64,000 nucleotides of DNA, from positions 434,001-498,000 of the forward strand of contig CP040001.1 of the NCBI GenBank assembly GCA_013100825.1. Reading direction: 5' to 3'. Position numbers and translations under genes: made by a program. The DNA comes from Candidatus Saccharibacteria bacterium oral taxon 488 (GTDB lineage Bacteria > Patescibacteriota > Saccharimonadia > Saccharimonadales > Saccharimonadaceae). Shown here piece after piece: positions 15,932 through 24,007 of the stretch; position 1 is the stretch's first letter, and the number at the start of each line of letters is the position of its first letter. The notes under the pieces are model-generated. The model had not been told where the DNA came from and made no database searches. It saw only the letters and a list, made by a program, of their open reading frames with translations.

Positions 15932-17395
15932 TTACAAGAGGGACGAGCGTCGTTTTTTCGACTTTTTCTTGGTCAGTTCGTCTGGGTCAAAGTCGTCATA
16001 GGTAACCATCAGAGCGCGCGAGTTGAGCTGGCGCAGTGACTCAAGGCCGACCGAGACCACGATGAGCAGCCCGGTACCACCGATCGACAGGCGTGAGCCG
16101 CTAATCGCCGCCAGGTGATACATCAAATATTCAGCGACAAACGGCAAGATGGCAATTATGCCAAGGACGATTGAGCCGAACAAAATCAAGCGATTGACGG
16201 TGCGCATCAGATACTTTTCGGTTTGTTCACCGGGCCGAACACCCTCGATAAAGCCGCCCTGCTTTTGCAGATTCTCAGCAATTTCGTTGGCGTTAAAGAC
16301 GATCCCGGTGTAGAAATAGGTAAAGGCAATAACCAGGAGGAAATACAGCGTCGGGTAAATGAATGCCTCCCAGGTGCTGCCGGTAAAGGAGCCCGGGTTG
16401 GGTGCCTGAAACCACGTGATCAGGGTGTTAGCAGTGTTTTGCAGGTTTGGATTGCCCGAGGCCTTCATGACCTGGCCGATAAATTGCGGCAAGCTGAGGA
16501 AGGCGACGGCAAAGATGACCGGGATGACGCCGGCAGCGATGAGCTTGACCGGCAGGATGCTCTTGATGCCGCCGTAGCTGGAGTTGCCGTGGATACGCTT
16601 GGCGTAATTGATGGTGATGACGCGCTGGGCTTCGTTAATTTTTACCAAGAAGTAGAGAACGATGAGCGAGGCGATAGCCATGATCACCACCAGCCAAAAG
16701 ACAGTTGGATTCACCGGCAAGGTAAACCAGTTAAAGACATTCAGGCCGCCAGTCGAGGTGTTGCCGAGCGACGAAATGAGCGAACCAAGCATCTGCGGGA
16801 TCTGGCTGATGATACCAGCGAAAATCAAGATAGAGATACCATTACCGATACCCTGCTCGGTAATCAATTCACCCAGCCACATGAGTAACACCGAACCGGC
16901 CGTCATTGCTGTCACGCCAACTGTCCACTCGAGCATCGTTGGATCGCTCAGTGTGGTCGTACCACCAGCTAGCACTGTCTGGCGCAAGAGGAATATAAAG
17001 GCGGTTGACTGGACGATAGCCAGTGGGATGGTTAGCCGCCGCGTCCACTGCTGGATCTTGCGCCTGCCTGATTCGCCGTCCTTGTGTAGCTCCTCGAGCT
17101 TTGGAATGGCCTTGGTGAGAAGCTGGGTGATGATACTAGCGGTAATGAATGGACTGAGCCCAACCAGCACGAGTGAAAAGCTCGCCAGCGCGCCACCCGA
17201 AAGCAAGTTCAAGAATCCACCGAGGTCGGTCTGCCCCAGTGCGGCCGCCAGTGCCGTCTTCATCTGTGTCGGATTCGCTAGCGGCACCGGAATATGCGCC
17301 AGCATTCGATACACCACAATAATCCCCACCACAATGGCCAGGCGTTTCTGCATATCTTTATTTTTCAGCGACCGGAAAATTATTCTCCAATTCAT
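15932..17395 (-). CDS. secY: Protein translocase subunit SecY
   Basis: The 487-residue channel protein has ten predicted membrane helices. Family landmarks are the first helix and plug region (LLSGGALASFSLVLVGLSPFITASIITQLL), LEELHKDGESGRRKIQQWTRR in the first cytoplasmic loop, EQGIGNGISILIFAGII, and GVRPGEQTEKYL near the C-terminus. It forms the SecYEG pore for export and membrane insertion. It is separated from its usual neighbour rplO by an OmpA-like gene on the opposite strand and has its own TATAAT at 17438-17443. A GAGGGG Shine-Dalgarno precedes the start. Confidence 0.98.
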   Translation of the reverse strand: MNWRIIFRSLKNKDMQKRLAIVVGIIVVYRMLAHIPVPLANPTQMKTALAAALGQTDLGGFLNLLSGGALASFSLVLVGLSPFITASIITQLLTKAIPKLEELHKDGESGRRKIQQWTRRLTIPLAIVQSTAFIFLLRQTVLAGGTTTLSDPTMLEWTVGVTAMTAGSVLLMWLGELITEQGIGNGISILIFAGIISQIPQMLGSLISSLGNTSTGGLNVFNWFTLPVNPTVFWLVVIMAIASLIVLYFLVKINEAQRVITINYAKRIHGNSSYGGIKSILPVKLIAAGVIPVIFAVAFLSLPQFIGQVMKASGNPNLQNTANTLITWFQAPNPGSFTGSTWEAFIYPTLYFLLVIAFTYFYTGIVFNANEIAENLQKQGGFIEGVRPGEQTEKYLMRTVNRLILFGSIVLGIIAILPFVAEYLMYHLAAISGSRLSIGGTGLLIVVSVGLESLRQLNSRALMVTYDDFDPDELTKKKSKKRRSSLL

Positions 17396-17491
17396 GTTTT
17401 AGCCCCTCATAGTCACTAACAATTCTTAACTCTGTCAATTATACATGACCGCGGCCGATATTTCCATACTAAAAACATAAAGCACATGCGC

Positions 17492-17497
17492 TATAAT
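17492..17497 (+). promoter_or_regulatory. Extended -10 promoter of the OmpA-like gene
   Basis: TGCGCTATAAT gives an extended -10 box 36 nt before the ATG. The gene has a leader with Shine-Dalgarno TTGAGGTG, unlike the leaderless singletons. It is divergent from the secY promoter at 17438-17443. Confidence 0.6.
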
Positions 17498-17533
17498 TGA
17501 AATAATTAACATAACGCAAGATTGAGGTGTCAT

Positions 17534-18238
17534 ATGCAACAGCAGCCCGAAACTCCAGTAACTCCATCGCCAATGCCGCAGCTAAGCCCAGAATTACCGC
17601 CACATTATCCGCCAAAGAAAAGTAAGCTATGGCTATGGATTATGCTGGCGATTGTCGGCGTGTTGGTGATAGTTGGGGTTATCATAACAATTATTATTGT
17701 GTCGAATAACTCCACTTCTTCAGCTGATACAACAACTTCACGTCAGCGAGCGACCAGGCCCGATAAGAATAATGACAATGAGGAGGATAAAGACAATCAG
17801 CAAGGCTCAGCTACAAAGGCCACAAAATGCCTAACGTCTGCGGATTTTCGAAGATCTGGCTATACGCACGTAAAGGATGGCTATTTTGTGTTAGAGGACG
17901 GTAGGTTTAAGTTTCGTAGCATTCTCTTTAAGCCAGATTCAACGCAGTACCAACGTGGAACTTCCAACGTTGAAATGGCTAAGCTAGGGGTGCTTTACAA
18001 ATTTAATACTGACAAGCAATTTTCGATTGAGCTGGTCCCTAATGAGACGGGTGAGGGCTCAAAGCTGGCTTTGGAGCGTGCCAATAAGATTAAGCACGAT
18101 TTGGTATCTAATGGAATTCCAGAGCGTAAGATTACTGTTTCTGAGCTAACGGTCGCCGATCATGACAATAGTGACGATACGGCCAACAGGCGTGTAACGA
18201 TTTATTTCGTTGCACCGCAGAAATGTAGCGAAAAGTAG
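17534..18238 (+). CDS. Single-pass membrane protein with OmpA-like C-terminal domain
   Basis: The 234-residue protein has a Pro-rich cytoplasmic N-terminus, one strong membrane helix (about residues 33-60, LWLWIMLAIVGVLVIVG), a charged Ser/Thr/Asn/Asp linker, and an external domain. The last 60 residues (GSKLALERANKIKHDLVSNG, then ANRRVTIYFVA) match the OmpA/MotB peptidoglycan-binding fold, whose helix carries the Arg of the NRRV motif. It probably links the cytoplasmic membrane to peptidoglycan. The loop that normally carries the diaminopimelate-binding Asp is not clear to me. The gene lies alone between two ribosomal clusters on the opposite strand and ends at a shared terminator. Confidence 0.75.
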   Translation: MQQQPETPVTPSPMPQLSPELPPHYPPKKSKLWLWIMLAIVGVLVIVGVIITIIIVSNNSTSSADTTTSRQRATRPDKNNDNEEDKDNQQGSATKATKCLTSADFRRSGYTHVKDGYFVLEDGRFKFRSILFKPDSTQYQRGTSNVEMAKLGVLYKFNTDKQFSIELVPNETGEGSKLALERANKIKHDLVSNGIPERKITVSELTVADHDNSDDTANRRVTIYFVAPQKCSEK

Positions 18239-18259
18239 TCCGACTCACCAAGATAAAGG

Positions 18260-18289
18260 AAAATCCCCTTCTCTTACAAAGGGGATTTT
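18260..18289. terminator. Bidirectional terminator between OmpA-like gene and rplO
   Basis: AAAATCCCCTT pairs with AAGGGGATTTT around a short loop. A-tract and T-tract on either side allow it to stop transcription from both the plus-strand gene and the minus-strand rplF-rplO cluster. Confidence 0.85.
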
Positions 18290-18306
18290 CTAGTCGCTAA
18301 AGGAAA

Positions 18307-18780
18307 TTATTTTTCCTTGGCTTCTTTCATGCTTTGGCGCAAAGGTGTAGCGACTTTCTCAAATGAGCCGCCAGCTTTTTCAATCGCTGTAACAACCGAA
18401 GCGGAAGCAGCTTGTACTTTCAAGTCAACCTTAGCTTTCAATTCACCGCGAGCGATCACCTTGACCGTATGGAACGGCGTGGCGATGTAGCCTTCGGTAA
18501 ACAACAGCGCGTTGTCAACAGTTTTGCCGTCAAAGGTGTTCAAGTGGTCGAGATAGACTACCTGAGCTGGTGTGCGCAGACTCTTGAAACCGCGAGCCTT
18601 TGGTACGGCCTGAGCCAGTGGGCGCTGACCACCCTGGAACATGGCGCGAAGCTTTTTACCAGTGCGGGCGTTCTGACCTTTGGTACCACGACCAGCGGTT
18701 TTACCTTGACCAGCAGCGATACCGCGACCAACGCGCTTTTTATTCTTGTTTGCTGAGACTTGGAGATCGTTGTATTTCAT
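18307..18780 (-). CDS. rplO: Ribosomal protein L15 (uL15)
   Basis: The 157-residue 50S protein has KRVGRGIAAGQGKTAGRGTKG and QGGQRPLAQAVPKARGF, which wind through 23S rRNA, followed by the globular domain. It is last in the rplF-rplR-rpsE-rplO transcript, and its ATG overlaps the rpsE stop (TAATG). The gene for L30, normally between S5 and L15, is absent, so L15 is directly coupled to S5. Confidence 0.97.
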   Translation of the reverse strand: MKYNDLQVSANKNKKRVGRGIAAGQGKTAGRGTKGQNARTGKKLRAMFQGGQRPLAQAVPKARGFKSLRTPAQVVYLDHLNTFDGKTVDNALLFTEGYIATPFHTVKVIARGELKAKVDLKVQAASASVVTAIEKAGGSFEKVATPLRQSMKEAKEK

Positions 18781-19370
18781 TACTTAGCCTCCTTTTTAGC
18801 AGTCTTTTTGACTGGCTGAGCATTGAGCCATTCTTCGCGTGGAACCAATGATTTTAATGCTTCAATAGTTGCATAGGCGATGTTCACCTTGTTGGTTGAA
18901 CCAAGCGACTTGGTCAATAGGTTGCGAACACCAGTTACACCGATGATTTGTCGGACAACACCACCAGCGATGATACCAGTACCAGGAGCAGCCGGCTTGA
19001 TTAGCACTCGGGCGCCTGAGAACTTAACTTCGCTGTCGTGTGGAATGGTTTCGCCGCTCAGTGGCAAAGTGATCAAGTGCTTCTTGGCAACTGAGGTTGC
19101 CTTGGCAACAGCAGCTTGCACGTCGGCACCTTTGGCCACACCGACACCAACCTTATCCTTGCGGTTACCGACAACCACCAACGCCTTAAAGCGGAAACGG
19201 CGGCCACCTTTCACCACGCGGCTGACGCGGTCAATGTTGATGACCAATTCTTCAAACTCTTTTGGTGCGTCATCGCGCACATTTCGCCGGTCATCGCGGC
19301 GACCACCACGCGGACTGCGAGGCCGGCGGCCTTCTGCGCGTGGGGTAGTATTTGCAGCTTGTTCTGCCAT
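18780..19370 (-). CDS. rpsE: Ribosomal protein S5 (uS5)
   Basis: The 196-residue protein begins MAEQAANTTP and has an Arg/Gly/Asp-rich N-terminal extension of about 40 residues before the fold. Family landmarks are VSRVVKGGRRFRFKALVVVG, GVGVAKGADVQAAV and GTGIIAGGVVRQIIGVTG. S5 helps set decoding accuracy and mRNA helicase activity at the 30S entry. The start was chosen 1 nt after the rplR stop; a longer frame begins inside rplR. Its stop overlaps the rplO start. Confidence 0.97.
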   Translation of the reverse strand: MAEQAANTTPRAEGRRPRSPRGGRRDDRRNVRDDAPKEFEELVINIDRVSRVVKGGRRFRFKALVVVGNRKDKVGVGVAKGADVQAAVAKATSVAKKHLITLPLSGETIPHDSEVKFSGARVLIKPAAPGTGIIAGGVVRQIIGVTGVRNLLTKSLGSTNKVNIAYATIEALKSLVPREEWLNAQPVKKTAKKEAK

Positions 19371-19371
19371 A

Positions 19372-19722
19372 CTAGAACTCCAATCCTTCTTGGCGCGCAG
19401 CATCAGCCAATGCTTTCAAGCGACCAGCGTACTGGCGGCCATTGCGGTCAAAGACTACTGCGCTAATGTTACTCTTCTTTGCTTTCTTGGCAATTTCAGT
19501 ACCGATGGCAGCACATTTTTCGCTCATCGTACCTTTTGCTTTGGTGCCAACGGTGGTTGCGGCAGCCAATGTCTTGCCTGCGACGTCGTCGATCAGCTGA
19601 ACACTAACGTGCATATTGCTGATGGTGACCGTCAGGCGTGGGCGCTCTGCAGTGCCTGAAACTTTCGCGCGAACGCGGTTTTTGCGAAGAGCTTGGTTGA
19701 GTAATTTCTTGTTCTCAGTCAT
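19372..19722 (-). CDS. rplR: Ribosomal protein L18 (uL18)
   Basis: The 116-residue protein binds 5S rRNA with L5. Landmarks are RVRAKVSGTAERPRLTV near the N-terminus, and VVFDRNGRQYAGRLKALADAAR toward the C-terminus. Length is normal. It lies 2 nt after rplF and 1 nt before rpsE, in canonical order. Confidence 0.97.
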   Translation of the reverse strand: MTENKKLLNQALRKNRVRAKVSGTAERPRLTVTISNMHVSVQLIDDVAGKTLAAATTVGTKAKGTMSEKCAAIGTEIAKKAKKSNISAVVFDRNGRQYAGRLKALADAARQEGLEF

Positions 19723-19724
19723 GA

Positions 19725-20264
19725 TTACTTACCTGTCTTTCCTGCTTTGCGCAAAATTTGCTCGTCGGCGTACTTGATACCCTTGCCCTTGTATGGCTCA
19801 GGCTTCTTCAGCGCGCGGATTTCCGCAGCGACTTGGCCGACTTGCTGTTTATTGATACCGCTGACGATGATAGTCATCTTTTCATTGGTAACGGTTATGC
19901 CTTCTGGGGCTTTGTATTTGACTGGGTGTGAAAATCCGAGCGCCATTTCCAGCTCGTTGTTGCTGGAACTCACGCGGAAACCGACACCATTGACCTCGAG
20001 GCGCTTTTCGTAACCTTTAGTCACGCCGATTACCATGTTGTTGATTAGCGCGCGCATCAGACCGTGCTGGGCGCGAGCAGTTTTGGACTCATCCTTCGGA
20101 TGAACCGTGACTTGTCCGTCTTCGACTTTCACCTCAACCGCTGGCGTGATGAATTGTGTCAATTCACCTTTCGGGCCCTTTACGACCACGTCACCAGAGT
20201 CAACCGTGATTGTCACACCGGCCGGAATAACCACCGGCAGTTTTCCGATTCGACTCAGACTCAT
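19725..20264 (-). CDS. rplF: Ribosomal protein L6 (uL6)
   Basis: The 179-residue protein starts MSLSRIGKLPVVIPAGV and has two repeated domains. The C-terminal signature KPEPYKGKGIKYADEQILRKAGKTGK contacts the sarcin-ricin loop region near the factor-binding site. It is the first gene of this sub-cluster and has its own promoter (-10 TAAAAT, -35 TTGCAT) and Shine-Dalgarno AAGGTG. Normally it follows rpsH directly; here about 3 kb of unrelated genes lie between them. Confidence 0.97.
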   Translation of the reverse strand: MSLSRIGKLPVVIPAGVTITVDSGDVVVKGPKGELTQFITPAVEVKVEDGQVTVHPKDESKTARAQHGLMRALINNMVIGVTKGYEKRLEVNGVGFRVSSSNNELEMALGFSHPVKYKAPEGITVTNEKMTIIVSGINKQQVGQVAAEIRALKKPEPYKGKGIKYADEQILRKAGKTGK

Positions 20265-20300
20265 TACTCACCTTTCGTGTGATTTGATATTAACTCTGGT

Positions 20301-20330
20301 ATTTTAGCATAGATTAGGGGTGAAATGCAA
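20301..20330 (-). promoter_or_regulatory. Promoter of the rplF-rplR-rpsE-rplO cluster
   Basis: On the minus strand TTGCAT (20325-20330) and TAAAAT (20301-20306) are spaced 18 nt, about 37 nt upstream of the rplF start. It explains how this half of the spc cluster is expressed despite the inserted genes. Confidence 0.6.
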
Positions 20331-20364
20331 GGTATAAGCACGATTCAACTCTCGGGGACTTTGC

Positions 20365-21330
20365 CTACTTTTGAGGATCAGTCCCAGCGGCGTTTTTCAA
20401 GAGGTCGAACATACGGATGGCCTTAGTGCTGAGTCTCGAGACGGTTTCAATTTTTCCTCCGGCACCCATCAGTTCATCGCGCCATATTTGCTGACGCTCT
20501 TTCATATCTGCCTCTAGCCCGTAAAAGCTTTCCAATACCTTTTCTTCCAAACCGCCAATTTCCTGGATAGATATTGTATCAGTTGTAATCTGGATACCCG
20601 CTTCATTCAGCTGATCGGAGAGTTCCTCGTTCACAGATTCTGTTAGACCCGATAATACACGTGCAGCCCTCCTAAGTCCGTCAATTGTTTTGGCGGTAGC
20701 GGGCTGTGCGTCATTGTAGCCGACAATTCCATGCTCGTAGCTGCGCCCCATTCCCTTACATTTGAACTGACTGAGAGGCATTCCCTCCAGATAGGTGCCG
20801 AAGGTTAAATCATATGTAGCGCTATCTCTATCGTGACTCACATCTGCTGACGAACCTGCTACTAGATTAAATTCGCGCACCTCCTTGAGTTCTTCTTTGA
20901 GAAGCCTGTATAGGTCATATTGCTTAGCATCTAAGCCTTTGAATACAAGATCATGCTGACCATCTGCACAATAATGGGCGAAGGTATTCTGAAGTGATAG
21001 CATATGCTCCGTCGGATCACCATTGATCACATCCAGCTCACGATAAGCTTCGCCTATGGTTGAAAAATCCTCCGAAAGGCCGTATGGTCGAATTTTCTTG
21101 GAGTCAAATACCGTTTGCCATAATTCAGTCCGTTTCTGGAAAAGATCATCATAATAGCCATGGATGGCATTCATTTGATCTGGCGTCAGCATCTTGATGT
21201 TTAATCCTGGACCCAATGTATTCACGATAGCAGCGGCACTGAGACGATTTGTCGTATCAGTATGATCAATTGGTCTTTGATTTATCTCAAGACGGCTGCC
21301 TTTGTTGTTTGGTTGTGCTAACTCGTGCAT
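20365..21330 (-). CDS. Hypothetical protein, 321 residues
   Basis: I do not recognise this protein. It appears soluble, with no signal peptide or membrane helix, and is mostly helical by residue pattern (for example LLKEELKEVREFNLVAG and LEADMKERQQIWRDEL). The N-terminal 30 residues are polar and probably disordered. The start is preceded by GGAG about 9 nt upstream. An upstream AT-rich stretch contains TATAAT-like boxes. It is one of four non-ribosomal genes breaking the spc cluster between rplF and rpsH. Codon use looks similar to that of other singleton genes rather than to ribosomal genes. Confidence 0.6.
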   Translation of the reverse strand: MHELAQPNNKGSRLEINQRPIDHTDTTNRLSAAAIVNTLGPGLNIKMLTPDQMNAIHGYYDDLFQKRTELWQTVFDSKKIRPYGLSEDFSTIGEAYRELDVINGDPTEHMLSLQNTFAHYCADGQHDLVFKGLDAKQYDLYRLLKEELKEVREFNLVAGSSADVSHDRDSATYDLTFGTYLEGMPLSQFKCKGMGRSYEHGIVGYNDAQPATAKTIDGLRRAARVLSGLTESVNEELSDQLNEAGIQITTDTISIQEIGGLEEKVLESFYGLEADMKERQQIWRDELMGAGGKIETVSRLSTKAIRMFDLLKNAAGTDPQK

Positions 21331-21426
21331 ATTTTACGCTCCCAAAGAGTAAAACTCCTCTTTTAATACAAATCATATAGTTTCTAAATTATACTATAGT
21401 TGTGCCGTATGTCAACATATACAACG

Positions 21427-22032
21427 CTACTTCTCTTTCACCTCGCACCAGCCGTTGTTACCATTAGGATAGCAGGTGATATCAAGATCCTTACCGGTAA
21501 ATTTTGTAAAGCCAGAATAGCTTACTGTACCCCAATCCTTCTTCGTTCCAGCACAACCAACGGAAACTTTTATTTTTTCGCCGATCACACCCACCATGTC
21601 TTTAGTGTCAACGACCGACTGGTCGCTAGTTGGATTAGTCTCCACCCAGTCCGATTTTATTTTCCCGTTTGTTCTCTCTACCCACGCACCGACAAACTTC
21701 TCGCCGTTGGCACAGGTAATTTGCCCGCCGACGGTGATGATGTCTCCCTCTTTAGGCGTAGTCTTTGTCGGACGCGAGGTTGGTTCTGACGGGGACGGCG
21801 TCACAGTTTCGGTGACGCGTACGGTTTGTGTTGCTCGTGGCGTCTCGGTCGTTTGCGGATGCCTGTTCGTCGTGGTCACGGTAACAGTCGCTGGGGCTGG
21901 CTTGGCGTCCAATCCCGACAGGCCACAGCCAGAGGCAAACAGTGCCACTACGCCCATAAGGCTAGCTAGCGGTCGGCGTAAAACGTTACCAATTTTTCCG
22001 CTGATAGTGGATTCTGGGGATTCATGAGTCAT
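21427..22032 (-). CDS. Putative secreted lipoprotein with Thr/Pro-rich stalk
   Basis: The 201-residue protein has a hydrophobic segment (about residues 21-35) ending in ASGCG, a plausible lipobox with Cys 36 as the acylated residue. A Thr-, Pro- and Val-rich stalk follows (about residues 45-95, with repeated TVTVT, TETP and TVRVTET), then a C-terminal domain of about 105 residues with four Cys that could form disulphides. The layout is that of a surface-exposed, anchored binding domain. The cytoplasmic lead before the signal is longer than usual (20 residues). No family was recognised. A Shine-Dalgarno AGGAAT precedes the ATG, which overlaps the 3' end of the upstream coiled-coil gene. Confidence 0.65.
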   Translation of the reverse strand: MTHESPESTISGKIGNVLRRPLASLMGVVALFASGCGLSGLDAKPAPATVTVTTTNRHPQTTETPRATQTVRVTETVTPSPSEPTSRPTKTTPKEGDIITVGGQITCANGEKFVGAWVERTNGKIKSDWVETNPTSDQSVVDTKDMVGVIGEKIKVSVGCAGTKKDWGTVSYSGFTKFTGKDLDITCYPNGNNGWCEVKEK

Positions 22033-22519
22033 GGTTATTCCTTTCTTGTGGTTGATTATCTGGATCGTCCGATATTATTACGCTATAAACATGCTCTGCA
22101 AGACCGGCCGCAGCAACCTCAACAAGTGTATCTCCACTATATTCGTGACCCTGTTTATATATATTACGAATTTCCTGCTCTAACCTTTTTCCGACCCTAC
22201 GCCCTAGCCTCTTCTGACCGGTATTCCTGGTCTGCTGAAGCTTCAACTGCCCTACTTTTTGTTTTTGTACTAGCCCAGCACGTTTTGCATTTAGTCTATC
22301 TATCGTCTGATCAATGCCGTCCATCTCATGAGTAGACTCTAGTCCACGGCGTATTGTTTTTAGTCTAGCAATACTATCGTCAATCTCACGCATCTCACGG
22401 GCAATATCATCTATCTCCCGCCGTATTGTCCTCTCCCTATTCACCTCGTCAAGTAATACATTAATTGATGATGAACTACTAGGAGTGTATTCCCCTGTGT
22501 CGCATACCTTCTCTGTCAT
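22022..22519 (-). CDS. Hypothetical coiled-coil protein
   Basis: The 165-residue protein from MTEKVCDTG is dominated by heptad-like segments between about residues 20 and 110, for example IDDIAREMREIDDSIARLKT and IDQTIDRLNAKRAGLVQKQK. These should form a coiled coil or helical hairpin. No membrane helix is visible. The start is supported by a TATAAT box ending 9 nt upstream. Its 3' end overlaps the start of the lipoprotein gene by 11 nt, so the two are probably translated together. Function unknown. Confidence 0.6.
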   Translation of the reverse strand: MTEKVCDTGEYTPSSSSSINVLLDEVNRERTIRREIDDIAREMREIDDSIARLKTIRRGLESTHEMDGIDQTIDRLNAKRAGLVQKQKVGQLKLQQTRNTGQKRLGRRVGKRLEQEIRNIYKQGHEYSGDTLVEVAAAGLAEHVYSVIISDDPDNQPQERNNHDS

Positions 22520-22711
22520 TACTTTGGCATTATACCATAAAAGTACTTTGCTAGCAAGCAAAACACTCTCCTAAGGCAATGGATCTCAACGAGACAATGA
22601 CCAACATTGATGCCGGCCGCATTACTCACCTGTATACTCTCGGTTGCCCTGCTGTCTACGTTGCTGAGATCGTAACTCGTCCGCATAAAACAGCGGCGAG
22701 TATAACATACA

Positions 22712-23230
22712 CTACTCCTGCTCGCGCTTTGCTAATTGCACCTGTGTCCCAGCCAGCATATCCCCGAGGTGTCGCCGGTCGCGGCGTATGGTACCCATCA
22801 AGAACATAATGACCAACAGAATACAGGAGATAAGTGACAATACGATACTCATTGTGTCGAACTCAGTGTACACTCCGTGAATGACAGCCATATGGCCAAT
22901 TTGCCAAGGGAGAAATTTGATACCATTACGAACGAAGCTGCGGCTAACGCTTTTATGTACAAAATAAATCTCTAGCCCGGCGGTGCGCTTGCCGATGCTA
23001 CCGCTCTTGAAGTCAAGATGGGTAAATAGTGCGACGACAACCAAAACTGACGCAAACGTAGCGATGAGTTGACTGTGCAACTCAGAAAAGGTCGGGATAC
23101 CACCAAGCGTCATAAAGTAACAGGCCATTGACACGGCAAAAAGACAGAGCAGATAAGCGCTGATGACTAGCCAATCAATACATAGTTCTTTAATACGAGT
23201 GGCAAATGGGATGGGGTTATCGTCGCGCAT
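22712..23230 (-). CDS. RDD-family membrane protein
   Basis: The 172-residue protein fits the RDD family: a basic start (MRDDNPIPFATRIKELCIDWLVIS) leading into the first helix, a second helix (LIATFASVLVVVALFTHL), the conserved loop GSIGKRTAGLEI, and a third helix near residues 115-140. RDD proteins have been linked to ion or metabolite exchange, but most are uncharacterised. A TATAAT box at 23237-23242 ends 6 nt before the ATG, predicting a leaderless mRNA. It is the first of the four genes between rpsH and rplF. Confidence 0.78.
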   Translation of the reverse strand: MRDDNPIPFATRIKELCIDWLVISAYLLCLFAVSMACYFMTLGGIPTFSELHSQLIATFASVLVVVALFTHLDFKSGSIGKRTAGLEIYFVHKSVSRSFVRNGIKFLPWQIGHMAVIHGVYTEFDTMSIVLSLISCILLVIMFLMGTIRRDRRHLGDMLAGTQVQLAKREQE

Positions 23231-23263
23231 AGCTGTATTATAACGGAAGTAATTTGAGCATGC

Positions 23264-23294
23264 AAAAGCGCCCAGGACTTCCCCGAGCGCTTTC
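23264..23294 (-). terminator. Terminator after rpsH
   Basis: On the minus strand AAAGCGC pairs with GCGCTTT and is followed by TTGC. It lies 22 nt past the rpsH stop and closes the rplC-rpsH transcript before the inserted genes. Confidence 0.75.
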
Positions 23295-23315
23295 CTTCCA
23301 GCTAGCAGTGTTAGA

Positions 23316-23717
23316 TTAATACACCTTCAACAACAACTCACCACCAAGCTTAGCCTTGGCTGCTTCAGCGCCAGTCATGACACCTTTTGAGGTTGAGATG
23401 AGTACCAAACCGCGGCCGCTTTTCACCTTTGGAATCTCGCTAGCGCCGACGTAGACACGACGGCCTGGCTTTGATACGCGGGTGATCTCGTTGATGGTGC
23501 TGTTGGTACCTGCTTCGTTGATGGTCACGACCAGCACACCGCGAGGCTTGGCGTCCTCTAGTTTAACATCTGCAAGGTAGCCGTTTTTGACTAATTGCTC
23601 AGCGATGACTTTTTTCATCTTGCTGGACGGAACACGAACTTCCGTCTTGCCAACCAGTTTCGCATTGCGAATGCGCGTCAGAAGGTCGGCGATTGGGTCT
23701 GTAGTTTGCATAGACAT
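23316..23717 (-). CDS. rpsH: Ribosomal protein S8 (uS8)
   Basis: The 133-residue protein from MSMQTTDP has DPIADLLTRIRNAKLVGKTEV, the basic KMKKVIAEQLVKNGYL, and the C-terminal RGLVLISTSKGVMTGAEA. It binds helix 21 of 16S rRNA. In E. coli S8 represses the spc operon by binding an L5-region mRNA site. It is last in the transcript beginning at rplC and is followed by a hairpin terminator, which is unusual because rplF normally follows. Confidence 0.97.
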   Translation of the reverse strand: MSMQTTDPIADLLTRIRNAKLVGKTEVRVPSSKMKKVIAEQLVKNGYLADVKLEDAKPRGVLVVTINEAGTNSTINEITRVSKPGRRVYVGASEIPKVKSGRGLVLISTSKGVMTGAEAAKAKLGGELLLKVY

Positions 23718-23737
23718 TGTCGAATCTCCTTTCCTTC

Positions 23738-24007
23738 TTACCAACTACTCTTTGTTATGCCTGGGATTTCGCCCTTGGCTGCTTTTTCGCGGAAATTGAT
23801 GCGGCTCAGGCCAAACTGGCGCATGTAGCCGCGTGGACGGCCGGAAATGCTGTCGCGGTTCTTGTGCCGAGTCGGGCTCGAGTTGCGAGGCAATTTCTGC
23901 AAACCGTCGAGGTCGCCAAGTTCTTTGAGCTCAGCGCGCTTCGCAGCGTATTTTGCAATCATCTTCAGACGCTTTTTGTCGCGAGCGACCATTGATTTCT
24001 TAGCCAT
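23738..24007 (-). CDS. rpsN: Ribosomal protein S14 (uS14), zinc-free long form
   Basis: The 89-residue protein starts [16 protein letters not shown] and has the family C-terminus [20 protein letters not shown]. It lacks the CxxC pairs of the short zinc form, so it is the long zinc-independent type. The start overlaps the stop of the 54-residue acidic ORF (TAATG), with a GGAGGT Shine-Dalgarno inside that ORF's end. The usual upstream neighbour, rplE, is displaced by that ORF. Confidence 0.97.
   Translation of the reverse strand: MAKKSMVARDKKRLKMIAKYAAKRAELKELGDLDGLQKLPRNSSPTRHKNRDSISGRPRGYMRQFGLSRINFREKAAKGEIPGITKSSW

Noticed and set aside
16223..17402. Long open frames antisense to secY
   Set aside because: They follow the secY codon pattern on the other strand and lack promoters or Shine-Dalgarno sites.
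22579..22809. A 76-codon plus-strand frame between the coiled-coil and RDD genes
   Set aside because: It overlaps the RDD 3' end, has no promoter and no recognisable pattern; I treat it as chance.
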